Assembly: GCF_000940805.1 (NCBI RefSeq)
Contig: NZ_CP007142.1
Location: forward strand, 186,001-250,000
Source of the DNA: Gynuella sunshinyii YC6258
GTDB taxonomy: Bacteria; Pseudomonadota; Gammaproteobacteria; Pseudomonadales; Natronospirillaceae
DNA length: 64,000 bases
Reading direction: 5' to 3'
Position numbers and translations under genes: made by a program. Positions 36,666-45,230 of this stretch are shown one piece after another. The notes beneath the pieces are model-generated. The model was not told the DNA's origin. It did no database searches and saw only the letters and a list, made by a program, of their open reading frames with translations. The first letter of the stretch is position 1. Each line of letters opens with the position of its first letter.

Positions 36666-37052
36666 TCATTTCTTGGATAGCAATCCCATCAACAACGCGC
36701 CCAATGTCGCTCCAGTCAAAAAACCTCCCACTCCACTTTTGGAACTCTCTTTCTGGCTCTGCGTACTATTTTTCCTTACTGGGTGTACTATCCTAACGCC
36801 ATTGGCCCGAAGATGGGCGACGGTCTGGCATATTCGATTGCTGATTTCTTCATCACTGACACTAAGTGCACCAGCAGCTTGATACATTTGGTCGACAGAA
36901 AATACAGAAATACCACCTTCCAAACGACTATAACTTGCCTGGGACAATCCCATTCGTGCAGCCATATCACTTTGCTCAATCCCATGGTCTATCCGAAGAT
37001 TTCTAAGCACTACACCCAGTACTGCGGAATAGGATGTCTGTTCTACACTCAT
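36666..37052 (-). CDS. XRE-family regulator with C-terminal membrane anchor
   Basis: 128 residues. The HTH is in the first ~75 (VVLRNLRIDHGIEQSDMAAR, MGLSQASYSRLEGGISVF). A polar linker follows, and the C terminus, GVGGFLTGATLGALLMGLLS plus KK, is a glycine-rich membrane helix. An anchored XRE protein is uncommon. It is 18 bases downstream of the 64-residue frame and shortly upstream of the vapB-like gene, so the three probably form one leftward operon. Confidence 0.75.
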   Translation of the reverse strand: MSVEQTSYSAVLGVVLRNLRIDHGIEQSDMAARMGLSQASYSRLEGGISVFSVDQMYQAAGALSVSDEEISNRICQTVAHLRANGVRIVHPVRKNSTQSQKESSKSGVGGFLTGATLGALLMGLLSKK

Positions 37053-37070
37053 ATAGCTTCCATATTAGGC

Positions 37071-37265
37071 TCAGTCATTTTTACTCATACTGATTAACAC
37101 ACTTCTATAAACGCCGGCAGGGAGAAGGCGTGTTGGAAATACCCTGCAATAACTATCTTGATGCCGAAAATGATTTGCTCTGGCCACAGCCATAACTCTG
37201 TACCCCATCACAGAATTGCCCACCTTTGCTTCATATTCATAAACAGGTATCCAGTGCTTAGTCAT
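37071..37265 (-). CDS. Small hypothetical protein
   Basis: 64 residues (MTKHWIPVYEYEAKVGNSVM...), no recognised family. Supported only by its position at the head of an apparent leftward operon and the short spacing to the XRE gene. The ribosome site is weak. Confidence 0.4.
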   Translation of the reverse strand: MTKHWIPVYEYEAKVGNSVMGYRVMAVARANHFRHQDSYCRVFPTRLLPAGVYRSVLISMSKND

Positions 37266-37521
37266 TTGTTCGATTCTTTAGCTTTCTATTTTTTTATACC
37301 GAATTAGGTCTGCTTTGGCCTGAAGCCTCCTTTCCATCATGATCGGTAGTATATCTCTCAATACTTGGATTTAGGTTTTATCAAGCATAGAGAAAAGGCC
37401 TTGCTTCTCCCATTTCAGACACCAGAGGAATGCTGTCAGCTACACATTGGCCCTATGTGCTCTGGATTCCAGCCAAGTATTAAAAAACGCATATTACAAA
37501 GCATTGACTTTGAATACAATT
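37266..37521. other. Divergent intergenic region
   Basis: About 255 bp between leftward and rightward genes. It should hold promoters in both directions. No gene was recognised. Confidence 0.35.
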
Positions 37522-37547
37522 ACGTTTAGCGTATATACGTTAAACGT
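37522..37547. promoter_or_regulatory. 26-bp near-perfect operator palindrome upstream of the LRAT gene
   Basis: The arms ACGTTTAGCGTAT and ATACGTTAAACGT match at 12 of 13 positions. TTGACT lies upstream at 37504 and TATAAT at 37550-37555, eight bases before the ATG, so the LRAT message may be leaderless or nearly so. The nearby XRE protein is a candidate ligand. Confidence 0.7.
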
Positions 37548-37562
37548 ATTATAATAGGAACA

Positions 37563-38042
37563 ATGAATATGCATCCAAAAATCAGGCCTGGCTACTTGCT
37601 GTATCGCCGCAAAGGGATCATTGAGCATGTCGGTGTCTATCTGGGAGGAGGCCAAGTCGTTCATAACTCTCCTAACAACGATGTCGAAATCGTAAATATC
37701 CAAACCTACGCTGAAGGCCACACTATTAGGGTTGTAAGCATGGAATTCGATGATATCGAGCAATTACGCCACCGCTTGCATCAAATCCTCAACGCAAACC
37801 GCAAATATAGAGCAACCCATCGAAACTGCGAGCACATTGCAAGCTATTTGCTATGGGGCCGCTCTTCCAGCCCTCAAATACAAGCATTCATAGCAGGTGC
37901 CTTGATCGCTGGTTTTGCAGCCTGGAAAGCCGGAAATAAAAACTGGTTAGGATATGCTGTTGCAGGCGGCATGATTGGTTGCATGATCTACAATCATGTC
38001 AGAAATTACGACTATAGGATGAGCATGCAAACGCCATATTAG
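37563..38042 (+). CDS. LRAT/NlpC-P60-like papain-fold protein with membrane tail
   Basis: 159 residues. The lecithin:retinol acyltransferase-type fold shows catalytic H22 in IIEHVGVYLGGG, H34 in VVHNSP, and C89 in HRNCEHIASYLLWG. Two hydrophobic segments at about 103-140 (IQAFIAGALIAGFAAWKAG; WLGYAVAGGMIGCMIY) anchor it to the membrane. LRAT-like proteins act as acyltransferases or phospholipases. It is a plausible lipid-modifying effector, but the substrate is unknown. Confidence 0.8.
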   Translation: MNMHPKIRPGYLLYRRKGIIEHVGVYLGGGQVVHNSPNNDVEIVNIQTYAEGHTIRVVSMEFDDIEQLRHRLHQILNANRKYRATHRNCEHIASYLLWGRSSSPQIQAFIAGALIAGFAAWKAGNKNWLGYAVAGGMIGCMIYNHVRNYDYRMSMQTPY

Positions 38043-38241
38043 TACTGAACCGATACTACTCTTTCCGTATACATGTTACACATTAATGGGCGGTGGAAAA
38101 TTGGTTTCTCGAGTAAAAATAACTACCTTTATTTTATGTCTATCAAATAAGTGCTTTTGGTTCAGAAACTAAGAAAACCCAGATTCCTGTCATCTCTCTG
38201 ATGATGTTGAGCAAGCGCACTTCGGTAGATCAGGGCTGAAA

Positions 38242-38580
38242 ATGCTGTCATACAATCCATCCAATGAAGGACAACTCTATCTCTTTAATGAATCATCCAG
38301 AGAGTCTGCCAAAGCAGATTTATACGACGATATACCCCGATTCATTTCTGAATCTGGAGACATGCTTTTAATGCAGGATTTTTATTCTGCAATTTATAGT
38401 GAAACACCAGCTCACAGTGATGATATCCACGACATGATCATTGAAAATTCTGACCTTGAGGTGATTACAGATTCTGGTAGTACTCGTCGATCAGCAAATG
38501 CAATTAAGAGCACGGACTTCATCAAACTTAAGCCTCAACGACAAATGTTTTTTATGTATGAAAAACCCACTAAGAAATAA
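38242..38580 (+). CDS. Hypothetical protein upstream of endonuclease I
   Basis: 112 residues, no family recognised. The frame is open for about 20 codons upstream of the ATG without another start, so it may be the C-terminal end of a longer lost gene. The tail has STRRSANAIKSTDFIKLKPQ. It ends one base before the endonuclease start, suggesting co-transcription. Confidence 0.5.
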   Translation: MLSYNPSNEGQLYLFNESSRESAKADLYDDIPRFISESGDMLLMQDFYSAIYSETPAHSDDIHDMIIENSDLEVITDSGSTRRSANAIKSTDFIKLKPQRQMFFMYEKPTKK

Positions 38581-38581
38581 T

Positions 38582-39517
38582 ATGCAAAAACTTCTTCTGA
38601 CAGGCTGTTTAATTTCTGCCACAACGTTTGCTTTTGCAGAGCATGCAAACTCATTTAGCGAAGCAAAGAAGATTGCCTCATCCATCTACGCCGATGAGCA
38701 CCAAACATTTTACTGCGGTTGCGACTTTAAGGATAACACTATACTCCCAAGTAATTGTGGTTATCAGCCACGCAAACAGCCGGAACGAGGAGCAAGATTG
38801 GAATGGGAGCATGTGGTTCCAGCGTGGGAATTTGGACATCAACGGCAATGCTGGCAAAACGGTGGTCGAGCACGATGTACGAGCACTGACCATTATTTCA
38901 ATATCATGGAGTCAGACCTACACAATTTGGTGCCTGCCGTAGGAGAACTCAATGGTGATCGATCCAATTTCCGTTACGGTATCATTCAAGGAGAACCAAG
39001 GGCATATGGCCAGTGCAACTTTGAAGTTGACTTTAAAAGTCATCGAGCTGAGCCACCTGAGGATCGGCAGGGAGACGTTGCCCGAATCTATTTTTATATG
39101 CGTGACCGATATGGTCTCAAGATCAGTCGACAGCAAACACAATTATTTGATGCCTGGTCTAAACTGGATCCAGTAGATGAGGATGAAAAGCAGCTAAATA
39201 CTCGTATCTTGAACATACAAGGAAATTCAAACTGCTATGTAAGCACTGACTGCACTGTTGAGAAGATATCAGAGGAAGAACAGACCTTAACTTCTTCCTC
39301 TGATGAAAATCAGTGTCAACCCGAAATACATACCTGTTCACAGATGAAGTCGTGTGCGCAAGCAAAGTATGTAAACGATCCACAAACCCCAGTCTGCCAA
39401 CCACCTGAGACATCCGTAATACTACCAGCCTCACAACACATCAGAGGCACTCATGACGCCATCACTCACACCCAGACAACAACACTGGTCAGATCTGATC
39501 CATCAATGGTCGATTAG
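38582..39517 (+). CDS. Secreted endonuclease I (Dns/EndA), C-terminus replaced by IS66
   Basis: 311 residues from the ATG at 38582, which starts a signal peptide (MQKLLLTGCLISATTFAFA). The endonuclease I core has LEWEHVVPAWEFGHQRQCW (catalytic His), SDLHNLVPAVGELNGDRSNF and RIYFYMRDRYGLKIS. Several Cys suit the periplasm or outside. A tail CSQMKSCAQAKY resembles the first half of an Excalibur-like Cys motif. At 39371 the frame crosses into the IS66 terminus, so the last ~50 residues are IS-derived. The nuclease core is complete and could still be active. Confidence 0.85.
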   Translation: MQKLLLTGCLISATTFAFAEHANSFSEAKKIASSIYADEHQTFYCGCDFKDNTILPSNCGYQPRKQPERGARLEWEHVVPAWEFGHQRQCWQNGGRARCTSTDHYFNIMESDLHNLVPAVGELNGDRSNFRYGIIQGEPRAYGQCNFEVDFKSHRAEPPEDRQGDVARIYFYMRDRYGLKISRQQTQLFDAWSKLDPVDEDEKQLNTRILNIQGNSNCYVSTDCTVEKISEEEQTLTSSSDENQCQPEIHTCSQMKSCAQAKYVNDPQTPVCQPPETSVILPASQHIRGTHDAITHTQTTTLVRSDPSMVD

Positions 39518-39803
39518 TGGGCAATCCATGGCGGCATTCTGTCGCCAGCAAGACATCAACCCCGATCTGTTTTATGCCTGGAAACACACGCTTAAAAAGA
39601 AACAGGGCTTGCACGCTCAGCCGTCTATCACAGAACATACTCTGGCGCAGGACGCTTTTTTGCCTGTGTTCATCAAACCTGATCCCGTGTCGGATGTCGA
39701 GGGGATTACTCTGTCCATGGGTCAGATACAGTTGCACTATCACGCCCAGACCGACGACCAACTGTTTCTACGCTGCCTGCGACTGATCCAGGAGGTCTTA
39801 TGA
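39453..39803 (+). CDS. IS66 TnpA (accessory protein)
   Basis: 116 residues with the IS66 TnpA pattern (WSDLIHQWSISGQSMAAFCR, then INPDLFYAWKHTLKKK), a helix-turn-helix accessory protein. It overlaps tnpB by 4 bases (ATGA). Confidence 0.85.
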   Translation: MTPSLTPRQQHWSDLIHQWSISGQSMAAFCRQQDINPDLFYAWKHTLKKKQGLHAQPSITEHTLAQDAFLPVFIKPDPVSDVEGITLSMGQIQLHYHAQTDDQLFLRCLRLIQEVL

Positions 39804-40147
39804 TCCGTCCCGGTAATAGTTCTCTTCAGGTTTATCTGTATATGCGCAAGCAGATCGATGGCCTGAGCGCCCTGGTGGAACAGAGTATGACCGTCTCACC
39901 GTTCAGTAAAAGCCTGTTTGTGTTCGTCAACAAACGCAAAGATAAATTGAAAATCCTCTATTGGGAGAAAAACGGTTTTGTCATCTGGCATAAACGCCTG
40001 GAAGATAATCGCTTTTGCTGGCCCAAAGCCGGTGAGCCGGCTCAGGTGTCGGTTAAGGAACTGAATATGTTGCTGGACGGGTATGATATTTTCCGCTTCA
40101 AACCGCATGCACCGTTGAAATCGGTGTCGGGTATGATCGCTCGTTAA
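39800..40147 (+). CDS. IS66 TnpB (Orf2-type)
   Basis: 115 residues with the conserved IS66 Orf2 form: VYLYMRKQIDGLSALVEQ, LFVFVNKRKDKLKILYWEKN, GFVIWHKRLEDNRFCWP. Intact, but without a functional TnpC the element cannot move by itself. Confidence 0.9.
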   Translation: MIRPGNSSLQVYLYMRKQIDGLSALVEQSMTVSPFSKSLFVFVNKRKDKLKILYWEKNGFVIWHKRLEDNRFCWPKAGEPAQVSVKELNMLLDGYDIFRFKPHAPLKSVSGMIAR

Positions 40148-40197
40148 CCGTGATTTAACGCTGGTCGGATGCGGACAGTAACGATACACTTCGTATC

Positions 40198-41427
40198 ATG
40201 ACATTGACCGATTCCGACACATCAGCACTCATAGATCTGTTACAACAACAGCATGATCTGATTGAACAACAGAACGAACGGATTGCCGTGTTGGAACGGC
40301 AATTACGTTTACTGTTGCGGCAAAAATATCAGCCCTCTTCTGAACAGTTGTCCGAGGATCAGTTGGCGTTATTTGAACCGGAGTGTGTGCCAGACGTTCA
40401 GACCGAGACGCTGACACCGGAAGACGACGATACGATCACTGCGACACGCCAGAAACGACGTGGCAAACGGACCCGCTGTGATGACACTCTGGCGCGCCAT
40501 CGCATTGAGTATGAACTGCCGGAATCCGAACGCCTCTGTGGTTGTGGCGAAACGCTGGTCAAAATCGGCGAAACCGTGACCGAGCAATACGAGTTCATTC
40601 CGGCGCAGTATATTGTCATAGAACAGGTACAACACCGCTACGGCTGCTGTGCCTGTCATGCATCCTCAGCGTTAAAAACCGCCCCCAAGTCTCTTCAGAT
40701 CCTGCCTAAAACCAATGCGGCGGCAGGACTTATGTACAGGATGTACGGTATGCCGGCGTTGCAGGACGCATAAACGCCGGCGGCACAGATTGCCACCGCC
40801 AAATATGTCGATGGCACCCCATTGCACCGGCAGCAGGCCCAGCATGACCGGGGCGGTATTCATCTGCCCTGCAACACCATGGCCCGTTGACTGATACACC
40901 TGGGGGATGAGGCTCAACCTCTGCTCAACCTGTTCGAAGTGTAGGATCGAAATAAAGTTGGTAATTCAATCGACGTGGATGCCACGGGCTATCGATTCCT
41001 TTTTGACAATCGAAAAAATAATGTTGGTAACTCTGGCGGGCCCGCTCGGAACAAAGCCACCAATAATCTATAGTTTACGATCATAGTTACTATCTTTATT
41101 TGTCAATTACCGACTTTATTTCGATGCGACACGAAGAGTGAGCACGGTTTCCTGGACATCGACAACAATGCCAATGAACGCGCCATCAGACCCTTTGCCA
41201 CCGGCCGTAAGAACTGGATGTTTGCCGATACCCCACGGGGTGCGCAGACCAGTGCCCGTTTTTACAGCCTTATTGAAACGTGCAAGCTTCATGGCCATGA
41301 GCCGTATGCGTACCTGAAATATCTTTTTAGAGCCCTGCCCAAAGCGACCTGTGTGGAAGACTACGAAGCCTTACTGCCCTGGCACCTGGATGTGAGTACA
41401 GTACGGGAGAAGGTGAGAGAAATATAG
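40198..41427 (+). pseudogene. IS66 transposase TnpC, broken
   Basis: The N-terminal piece (40198-40773) has the coiled-coil start and the zinc-binding part (LCGCGETLVKIGETV, YGCCACHAS). It stops after a frameshift and a large internal loss. The C-terminal piece (41132-41427: [10 protein letters not shown]-like, then [20 protein letters not shown]) lies beyond the inserted miniature element. The DDE catalytic middle is mostly missing. Confidence 0.88.
40940..41131. mobile_element. 192-bp miniature TGT...ACA element with CGAAG duplication
   Basis: The left terminus TGTAGGATCGAAATAAAGTT and the right, read inward, TGTCGCATCGAAATAAAGTC continue as inverted repeats to GGTAATT. A second related site follows at each end (TCGAAAAAATAATGTTGGTA; AGTTACTATCTTTATTTG). 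CGAAG flanks both sides (40935-40939 and 41132-41136), a 5-bp target duplication. No coding capacity. It is a non-autonomous Tn7/Tn402-like miniature element inserted in tnpC. Confidence 0.9.
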
Positions 41428-41450
41428 GCTGGGGTTTATGGATCGCTTAC

Positions 41451-41664
41451 GTTCACTATGGTAACGATTTGCTAATGGGTCAATAATTTTTGCTTGTTTT
41501 GTATGTTTTAGCCATATATTAAGCATATAGAATTGATATAACAAACAAGCTCTGAGGGGTAATGTTTTGATTTTTATGATCTTTTTTCCTGCCGCTTATA
41601 CCCTTTTAACCCTCAGTGTCGGGTCTGCGGCGTGGAATCAAGGTGTCTTCTTTTGAGGAAATGT
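41451..41664. other. Intergenic region right of IS66
   Basis: About 214 bp, AT-rich. It probably holds the promoter of the small gene at 41665. No gene was seen. Confidence 0.3.
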
Positions 41665-41868
41665 ATGGCTAATGTAACGACAATCGCCTTTAGTGATGAG
41701 TCCGCGAAACTACTGACCTTTCTGCGAGAAACCTATGGTGTGTCCACCAATAAGGTGGTGATAGAAAAAGCTCTTAAAATATCCGCAATTTTAGCGGATG
41801 AGGCTGAAGGTAATACAGTGGTGATTCAAGGTCGTCATGGTCGAACGAGACTGATTTTAGATAAGTAA
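41665..41868 (+). CDS. Small ribbon-helix-helix-like regulator
   Basis: 67 residues from the ATG at 41665, with a TTGAGGAA ribosome site. MANVTTIAFSDESAKLLTFL followed by GVSTNKVVIEKALKI has the strand-helix-helix layout of an RHH regulator, and the tail GNTVVIQGRHGRTRLILDK is beta-like. Probably a DNA-binding antitoxin-like or regulatory protein; no partner is evident. Confidence 0.6.
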   Translation: MANVTTIAFSDESAKLLTFLRETYGVSTNKVVIEKALKISAILADEAEGNTVVIQGRHGRTRLILDK

Positions 41869-41982
41869 ATTCATAACTTAAAAAAGCGTTTCATTGATAT
41901 GGACTGATCATCAGAGGTCAGTCTTAGGTTAGGTTTTGCAGTCGATTAATGACTAATAACGCACAGAAATGGGTGATTAAAA

Positions 41983-42372
41983 ATGTTGAGATTTATTGGT
42001 GGTGTACTGTTCAATATTGTGGACTTTGTTATCGAAAACCCCGGAAAGACATTGGTCGCGGTAGGTGCCACTGTTGCGACTGGTGGCTTTGCAATGGTTG
42101 CTGCTCCAGTCATTGCTGCTACTGCAGGAGGAGTTGGATTACTTGGGGCAGCCAGTACAGGAACAGCAATCAGTAGTTTGTCTGGCGTGGCGCTAACGAA
42201 TGCCTCTTTAGCTGCGATAGGAGGCGGAGCTTTGGCTACTGGCGGCGGCGGGATGGCAGCCGGTACTGCTGTCATAACTGGTGTTGGATCAGCCGTAGGA
42301 GCCGTAGCTTCTGCTACAGCAATCACAGCAACCAGTTATGGCCACGACAAAGAGCCAGACAATGAAATCTAA
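41983..42372 (+). CDS. Gly/Ala-rich hydrophobic membrane protein
   Basis: 129 residues with three or four hydrophobic glycine-zipper-like segments (FAMVAAPVIAATAGGVGLLG; ALATGGGGMAAGTAVITGVG; SAVGAVASATAITAT) and a polar C terminus. No family is recognised. Such composition occurs in pore-forming bacteriocins, holin-like effectors and membrane-anchored phage-tail proteins. It ends at the shared terminator with the convergent gene. Confidence 0.6.
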   Translation: MLRFIGGVLFNIVDFVIENPGKTLVAVGATVATGGFAMVAAPVIAATAGGVGLLGAASTGTAISSLSGVALTNASLAAIGGGALATGGGGMAAGTAVITGVGSAVGAVASATAITATSYGHDKEPDNEI

Positions 42373-42388
42373 TTAGAGGCGTTAAAAA

Positions 42389-42423
42389 CCGCTCCCGAAG
42401 GAGCGGAAAAACGTTAGTTTTTT
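42389..42423. terminator. Bidirectional terminator
   Basis: CCGCTCC-cgaa-GGAGCGG makes a perfect 7-bp stem with a tetraloop. AAAACGTTAGTTTTTT follows on the + strand and an A/T tract precedes it, so it can serve both convergent genes. Confidence 0.85.
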
Positions 42424-42542
42424 GGGTTACGTTTATTCTCGCCACCCTTGTTGCCAATGTTGATGTCGCCGATTGAGACTTTAATGCCTCCAGCGACACT
42501 TACAATTAGGACAACAATAAAGATTGCCAATGGATCAACCAT
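42414..42542 (-). CDS. 42-residue single-span membrane peptide
   Basis: Start ATG at 42542 after an AAAGGGAGA ribosome site. MVDPLAIFIVVLIVSVAGGI forms a membrane helix, followed by a polar tail (KVSIGDINIGNKGGENKRNP). Convergent with the Gly/Ala-rich gene. It may be a small toxin-like membrane peptide; the function is unknown. Confidence 0.5.
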   Translation of the reverse strand: MVDPLAIFIVVLIVSVAGGIKVSIGDINIGNKGGENKRNPKN

Positions 42543-43001
42543 AATTGGTCTCCCTTTATTGGTGTCGAGTCCCGCCATCACAACCTGGTGACTGATTTTG
42601 GGCAACGGGTTCTGGTTAAAGATACCCGACACGACGATTGGTCAATGATCCATACTTAAAACCAGATTCGGGTACCACCCCGCCAGCATGGGCCTTAACA
42701 GAGAGAGTAATCATACCCTTCAGATTACTCTGAACCCTTTTAAATCATACGGGGTCATGTCGGTATTTATAACCAGCTATGAGTATAGCAGAGATTTTTT
42801 ATTCAAAATATTATAAGAACAATGCTTTTCTATGCGAAAAGGAATAATAGCTTTGCTATACTTCCGCTATCTGGTTAAAGATACCCGACCGTAGCACCAC
42901 GACTCACCACCGTGTGCTACCAAAACTACCGCCTTCAGGGCGGTTTTTTTGTGCTTTAAAAAATCCTCACCTCTCTGACAATGGCCTTCTCAACTAATTA
43001 G
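42543..43001. other. Non-coding region with repeats, hairpin and a terminator
   Basis: About 460 bp. A perfect 20-bp direct repeat, TCTGGTTAAAGATACCCGAC, is at 42611-42630 and 42870-42889. A hairpin, AGAGTAATC...GATTACTCT, is at 42705-42731. A strong terminator, ACCGCC-ttca-G-GGCGGT followed by TTTTTTT, is at 42928-42950. The terminator without an upstream gene suggests a small RNA ending near 42950. Confidence 0.5.
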
Positions 43002-44645
43002 TGCCCATCCATAAACACATAACTCCTTGATATTATTGACAAATATTTCTGACAGGCATAAAAAATCCTTTTGGTATTTGATAGCGTTTAATCACCACAA
43101 AAAAACACAACCAAACCAAAAGGATTCCACATGCGAGAAGCTCGTCATGCTCAGCTGAGTTTAACTGAATCATTCTCTGAACACGAGACCGGGCAGCAGC
43201 TCAAACATCTCTCCAGGGTGCTTGATCAACATCCAGAGTTAGTCGATTGGGTACATGCGGACCTCACTCAACATCATCCACAGGCAACCGGCAGTAAAGG
43301 GTTAACGTCGGAGAGTGTGCTTCGATGCCTGCTCATCAAACAGCTGTTCCAATTCAGTTATGAGCAGATGGCGTTCCATTTGTCCGATTCTGCCACTTAT
43401 CGTGCCTTTGCCCGCTTGCCCATGGGAGTTTTTCCCAGTCGTTCGAGCTTGCAAAGCAGTATCCGTACAATTCAACCCATGACGCTGCAGACACTTAATA
43501 CCAAACTGATTAGACACTGGCTGAACGAGGGCATTGTCAATATTGAACACTTGCGTATCGACAGTACCGTGATCAAGAGTCATATTGCTTCGCCCAGTGA
43601 TAGTCAGTTATTGGATGATGGTATTCGTGTGCTCAGCCGACTACTGGCAAAAAGCAAAGACGACACCGGCATCCGGTTTCGGTTTACCGATCAGCGTAAG
43701 GCGTCAAAATCCTTGGCGTTTCGCATCTTCAATGCCAAGCAGGCCGAGAAAGATCATCTGTATCCTCAGCTGTTGCGTATTGCAGAGCGAGTGTTGAAAC
43801 AAGTTGATCGAGCCTTGAACCGAATCACCTCGGCACCCCAGTGGCGTGAGCGCCTCATTCACTCTCGTGATCTGCTGGTGCGCGTGATTCATCAAACCAC
43901 GCGGCGTGTGATTGATCAGCAACAGGTTCCTGCATCCGAAAAGATCGTGAGTCTTTTCGAAGCGCATACCGACATCATTATCAAAGGTTTTCGAGATGTA
44001 CAGTTTGGCCACAAAGTGAATTTATCATCGGATGCGTCAGGTTTTTTAACCTACTGCTGCATTGAGGAAGGCAATACCAGTGATAAGGAACTTTTCTTAC
44101 CAGTATTGAGAGCGCATCAGAGCGATTATCAACGTCTGCCCAAGCGAACCATTGCGGATGGCGGCTATGCGAGCCAGGCGAATGTGCTCGAGGGCCGTCA
44201 ACTGGGTGTTCAAGCGGTTGCCTTCCAAAAACCCGTGGGGTTAACGTTGAGCCAGATGGGATTAACACAAAAAACGCTCACAAAGTTGGCCAACTTTAGA
44301 GCAGAGATTGAGGGTAATATCTCGGAACTCAAGCGTCGATTTGGTTGTTCGATGGCTCGGTGGAAAGGCAAAGAAGGCTTCCAGGCATTTGTCTGGTCAT
44401 CGATACTGACCTACAACTTAATCCGGTTCGTGCGTTTGCAGCAATGACATGCCCCCAGGTCGACATAGAGCGATGATGCATCGACAGGATGTATCGTTGG
44501 CATGCCTGAGAATCGACAAGATTTAAGTGTCTGGTCTAAAATTTAAACAATCAGCGGTGTAAGGAGAGATGAAGCAATAGGGCTACCTGTTATCGAACCC
44601 TATTGCATCATAAAAAAATCAAAAACCTCGGTTTATGGATGGGCA
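43002..44645 (+). mobile_element. ISNCY-type insertion sequence
   Basis: Terminal inverted repeats TGCCCATCCATAAAC (left) and GTTTATGGATGGGCA (right) enclose one transposase gene. Both flanks read CTAATTAG (42994-43001 and 44646-44653), an 8-bp duplication. Because it is palindromic, part of it could instead be an extension of the inverted repeats. A hairpin with GCAATAGGG/CCCTATTGC arms (44574-44606) followed by A-runs lies near the right end. It appears complete and recent. Confidence 0.88.
43131..44447 (+). CDS. ISNCY-family DDE transposase
   Basis: 438 residues. IEHLRIDSTVIKSHIASPSD (first catalytic Asp), TIADGGYASQANV (second) and FRAEIEGNISELKRRFGCSM (Glu) give the DDE triad. LLDDGIRVLSRLLAKSKDD after the first Asp is typical of ISNCY-type transposases. 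Intact, with the full catalytic set. Confidence 0.88.
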   Translation: MREARHAQLSLTESFSEHETGQQLKHLSRVLDQHPELVDWVHADLTQHHPQATGSKGLTSESVLRCLLIKQLFQFSYEQMAFHLSDSATYRAFARLPMGVFPSRSSLQSSIRTIQPMTLQTLNTKLIRHWLNEGIVNIEHLRIDSTVIKSHIASPSDSQLLDDGIRVLSRLLAKSKDDTGIRFRFTDQRKASKSLAFRIFNAKQAEKDHLYPQLLRIAERVLKQVDRALNRITSAPQWRERLIHSRDLLVRVIHQTTRRVIDQQQVPASEKIVSLFEAHTDIIIKGFRDVQFGHKVNLSSDASGFLTYCCIEEGNTSDKELFLPVLRAHQSDYQRLPKRTIADGGYASQANVLEGRQLGVQAVAFQKPVGLTLSQMGLTQKTLTKLANFRAEIEGNISELKRRFGCSMARWKGKEGFQAFVWSSILTYNLIRFVRLQQ

Positions 44646-44676
44646 CTAATTAGGGGCTGAAAGCTTTCACTGCAAA

Positions 44677-45166
44677 ATGGCCAAAATTGAAAAATCCAGT
44701 GAGCCAATTGGAGCCTGTTCTCATCCACCCAAAGGGATCTACAATCAACCACTCCATTGGTGCTGTTACTGGATCACTCTGGCATTTGATGTGTTCAGTC
44801 GGATGGTCACCGACTTTTATGTGTCCTTTGATCCCCCCAGTGCGTTATTGACCGGACTCTGTCTGGCACAATCCATCCTGCCCAAGGAAAAATATCTGGC
44901 CCGCTTCAACGTCAAAGGAGAATGGCCGGTCTGGGGACATGCCGGCAGTGGTGCATGTCGACAATGCCAAGGAATTCCGGGGCAACATGCTGCAACGCGC
45001 CTGTGATGAATATGGTATCGACCTTGTCTGGCGGCCGGTTGGCCGACCTAATTTTGGCGCGCATATCGACCGCGCTCTGGGTACCCTGGCCAAGGAGATT
45101 CACACCTTGACCGGTACTAAATTCGTGTACTTTCGTAAAGTGATATGCTCTGTCAACCTTGTATAA
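44677..45166 (+). pseudogene. Remnant of a second TnsB-like transposase
   Basis: The first frame reads WITLAFDVFSRMVTDFYVSF, DPPSALLTGLCLAQSILPKE and GEWPVWG. After a shift near 44935 the second frame reads VVHVDNAKEFRGNMLQRACD, IDLVWRPVGRPNFGAHIDRA and LGTLAKEIHTLTGTKF. These align with residues ~265-385 of the intact TnsB at 5158 but differ a lot, so this is a different Tn7/Tn402-like lineage. The first catalytic Asp region is lost and the Glu position is Asp (HIDRA). Confidence 0.88.
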
Positions 45167-45230
45167 CCCATTCAGCCTTTTTAGTTATCACACATACTAA
45201 TAACACTTTCGCATAGTGAGTTCTTTAGCT

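Larger units (their letters stand above)
39371..41450 (+). mobile_element. Degenerate IS66-family element
   Basis: The left end GTAAACGATCCACAAACCCC and the right end, read inward, GTAAGCGATCCATAAACCCC are IS66-type inverted repeats. It holds tnpA and tnpB but only pieces of tnpC, which itself carries a miniature element. The 8-bp flanks (CAAAGTAT and GTTCACTA) do not match, so flanking DNA has been lost or rearranged. Confidence 0.88.

Noticed and set aside
39363-41458. 8-bp target duplication for the IS66 element
   Set aside because: The flanks CAAAGTAT and GTTCACTA do not match, so no duplication is claimed.
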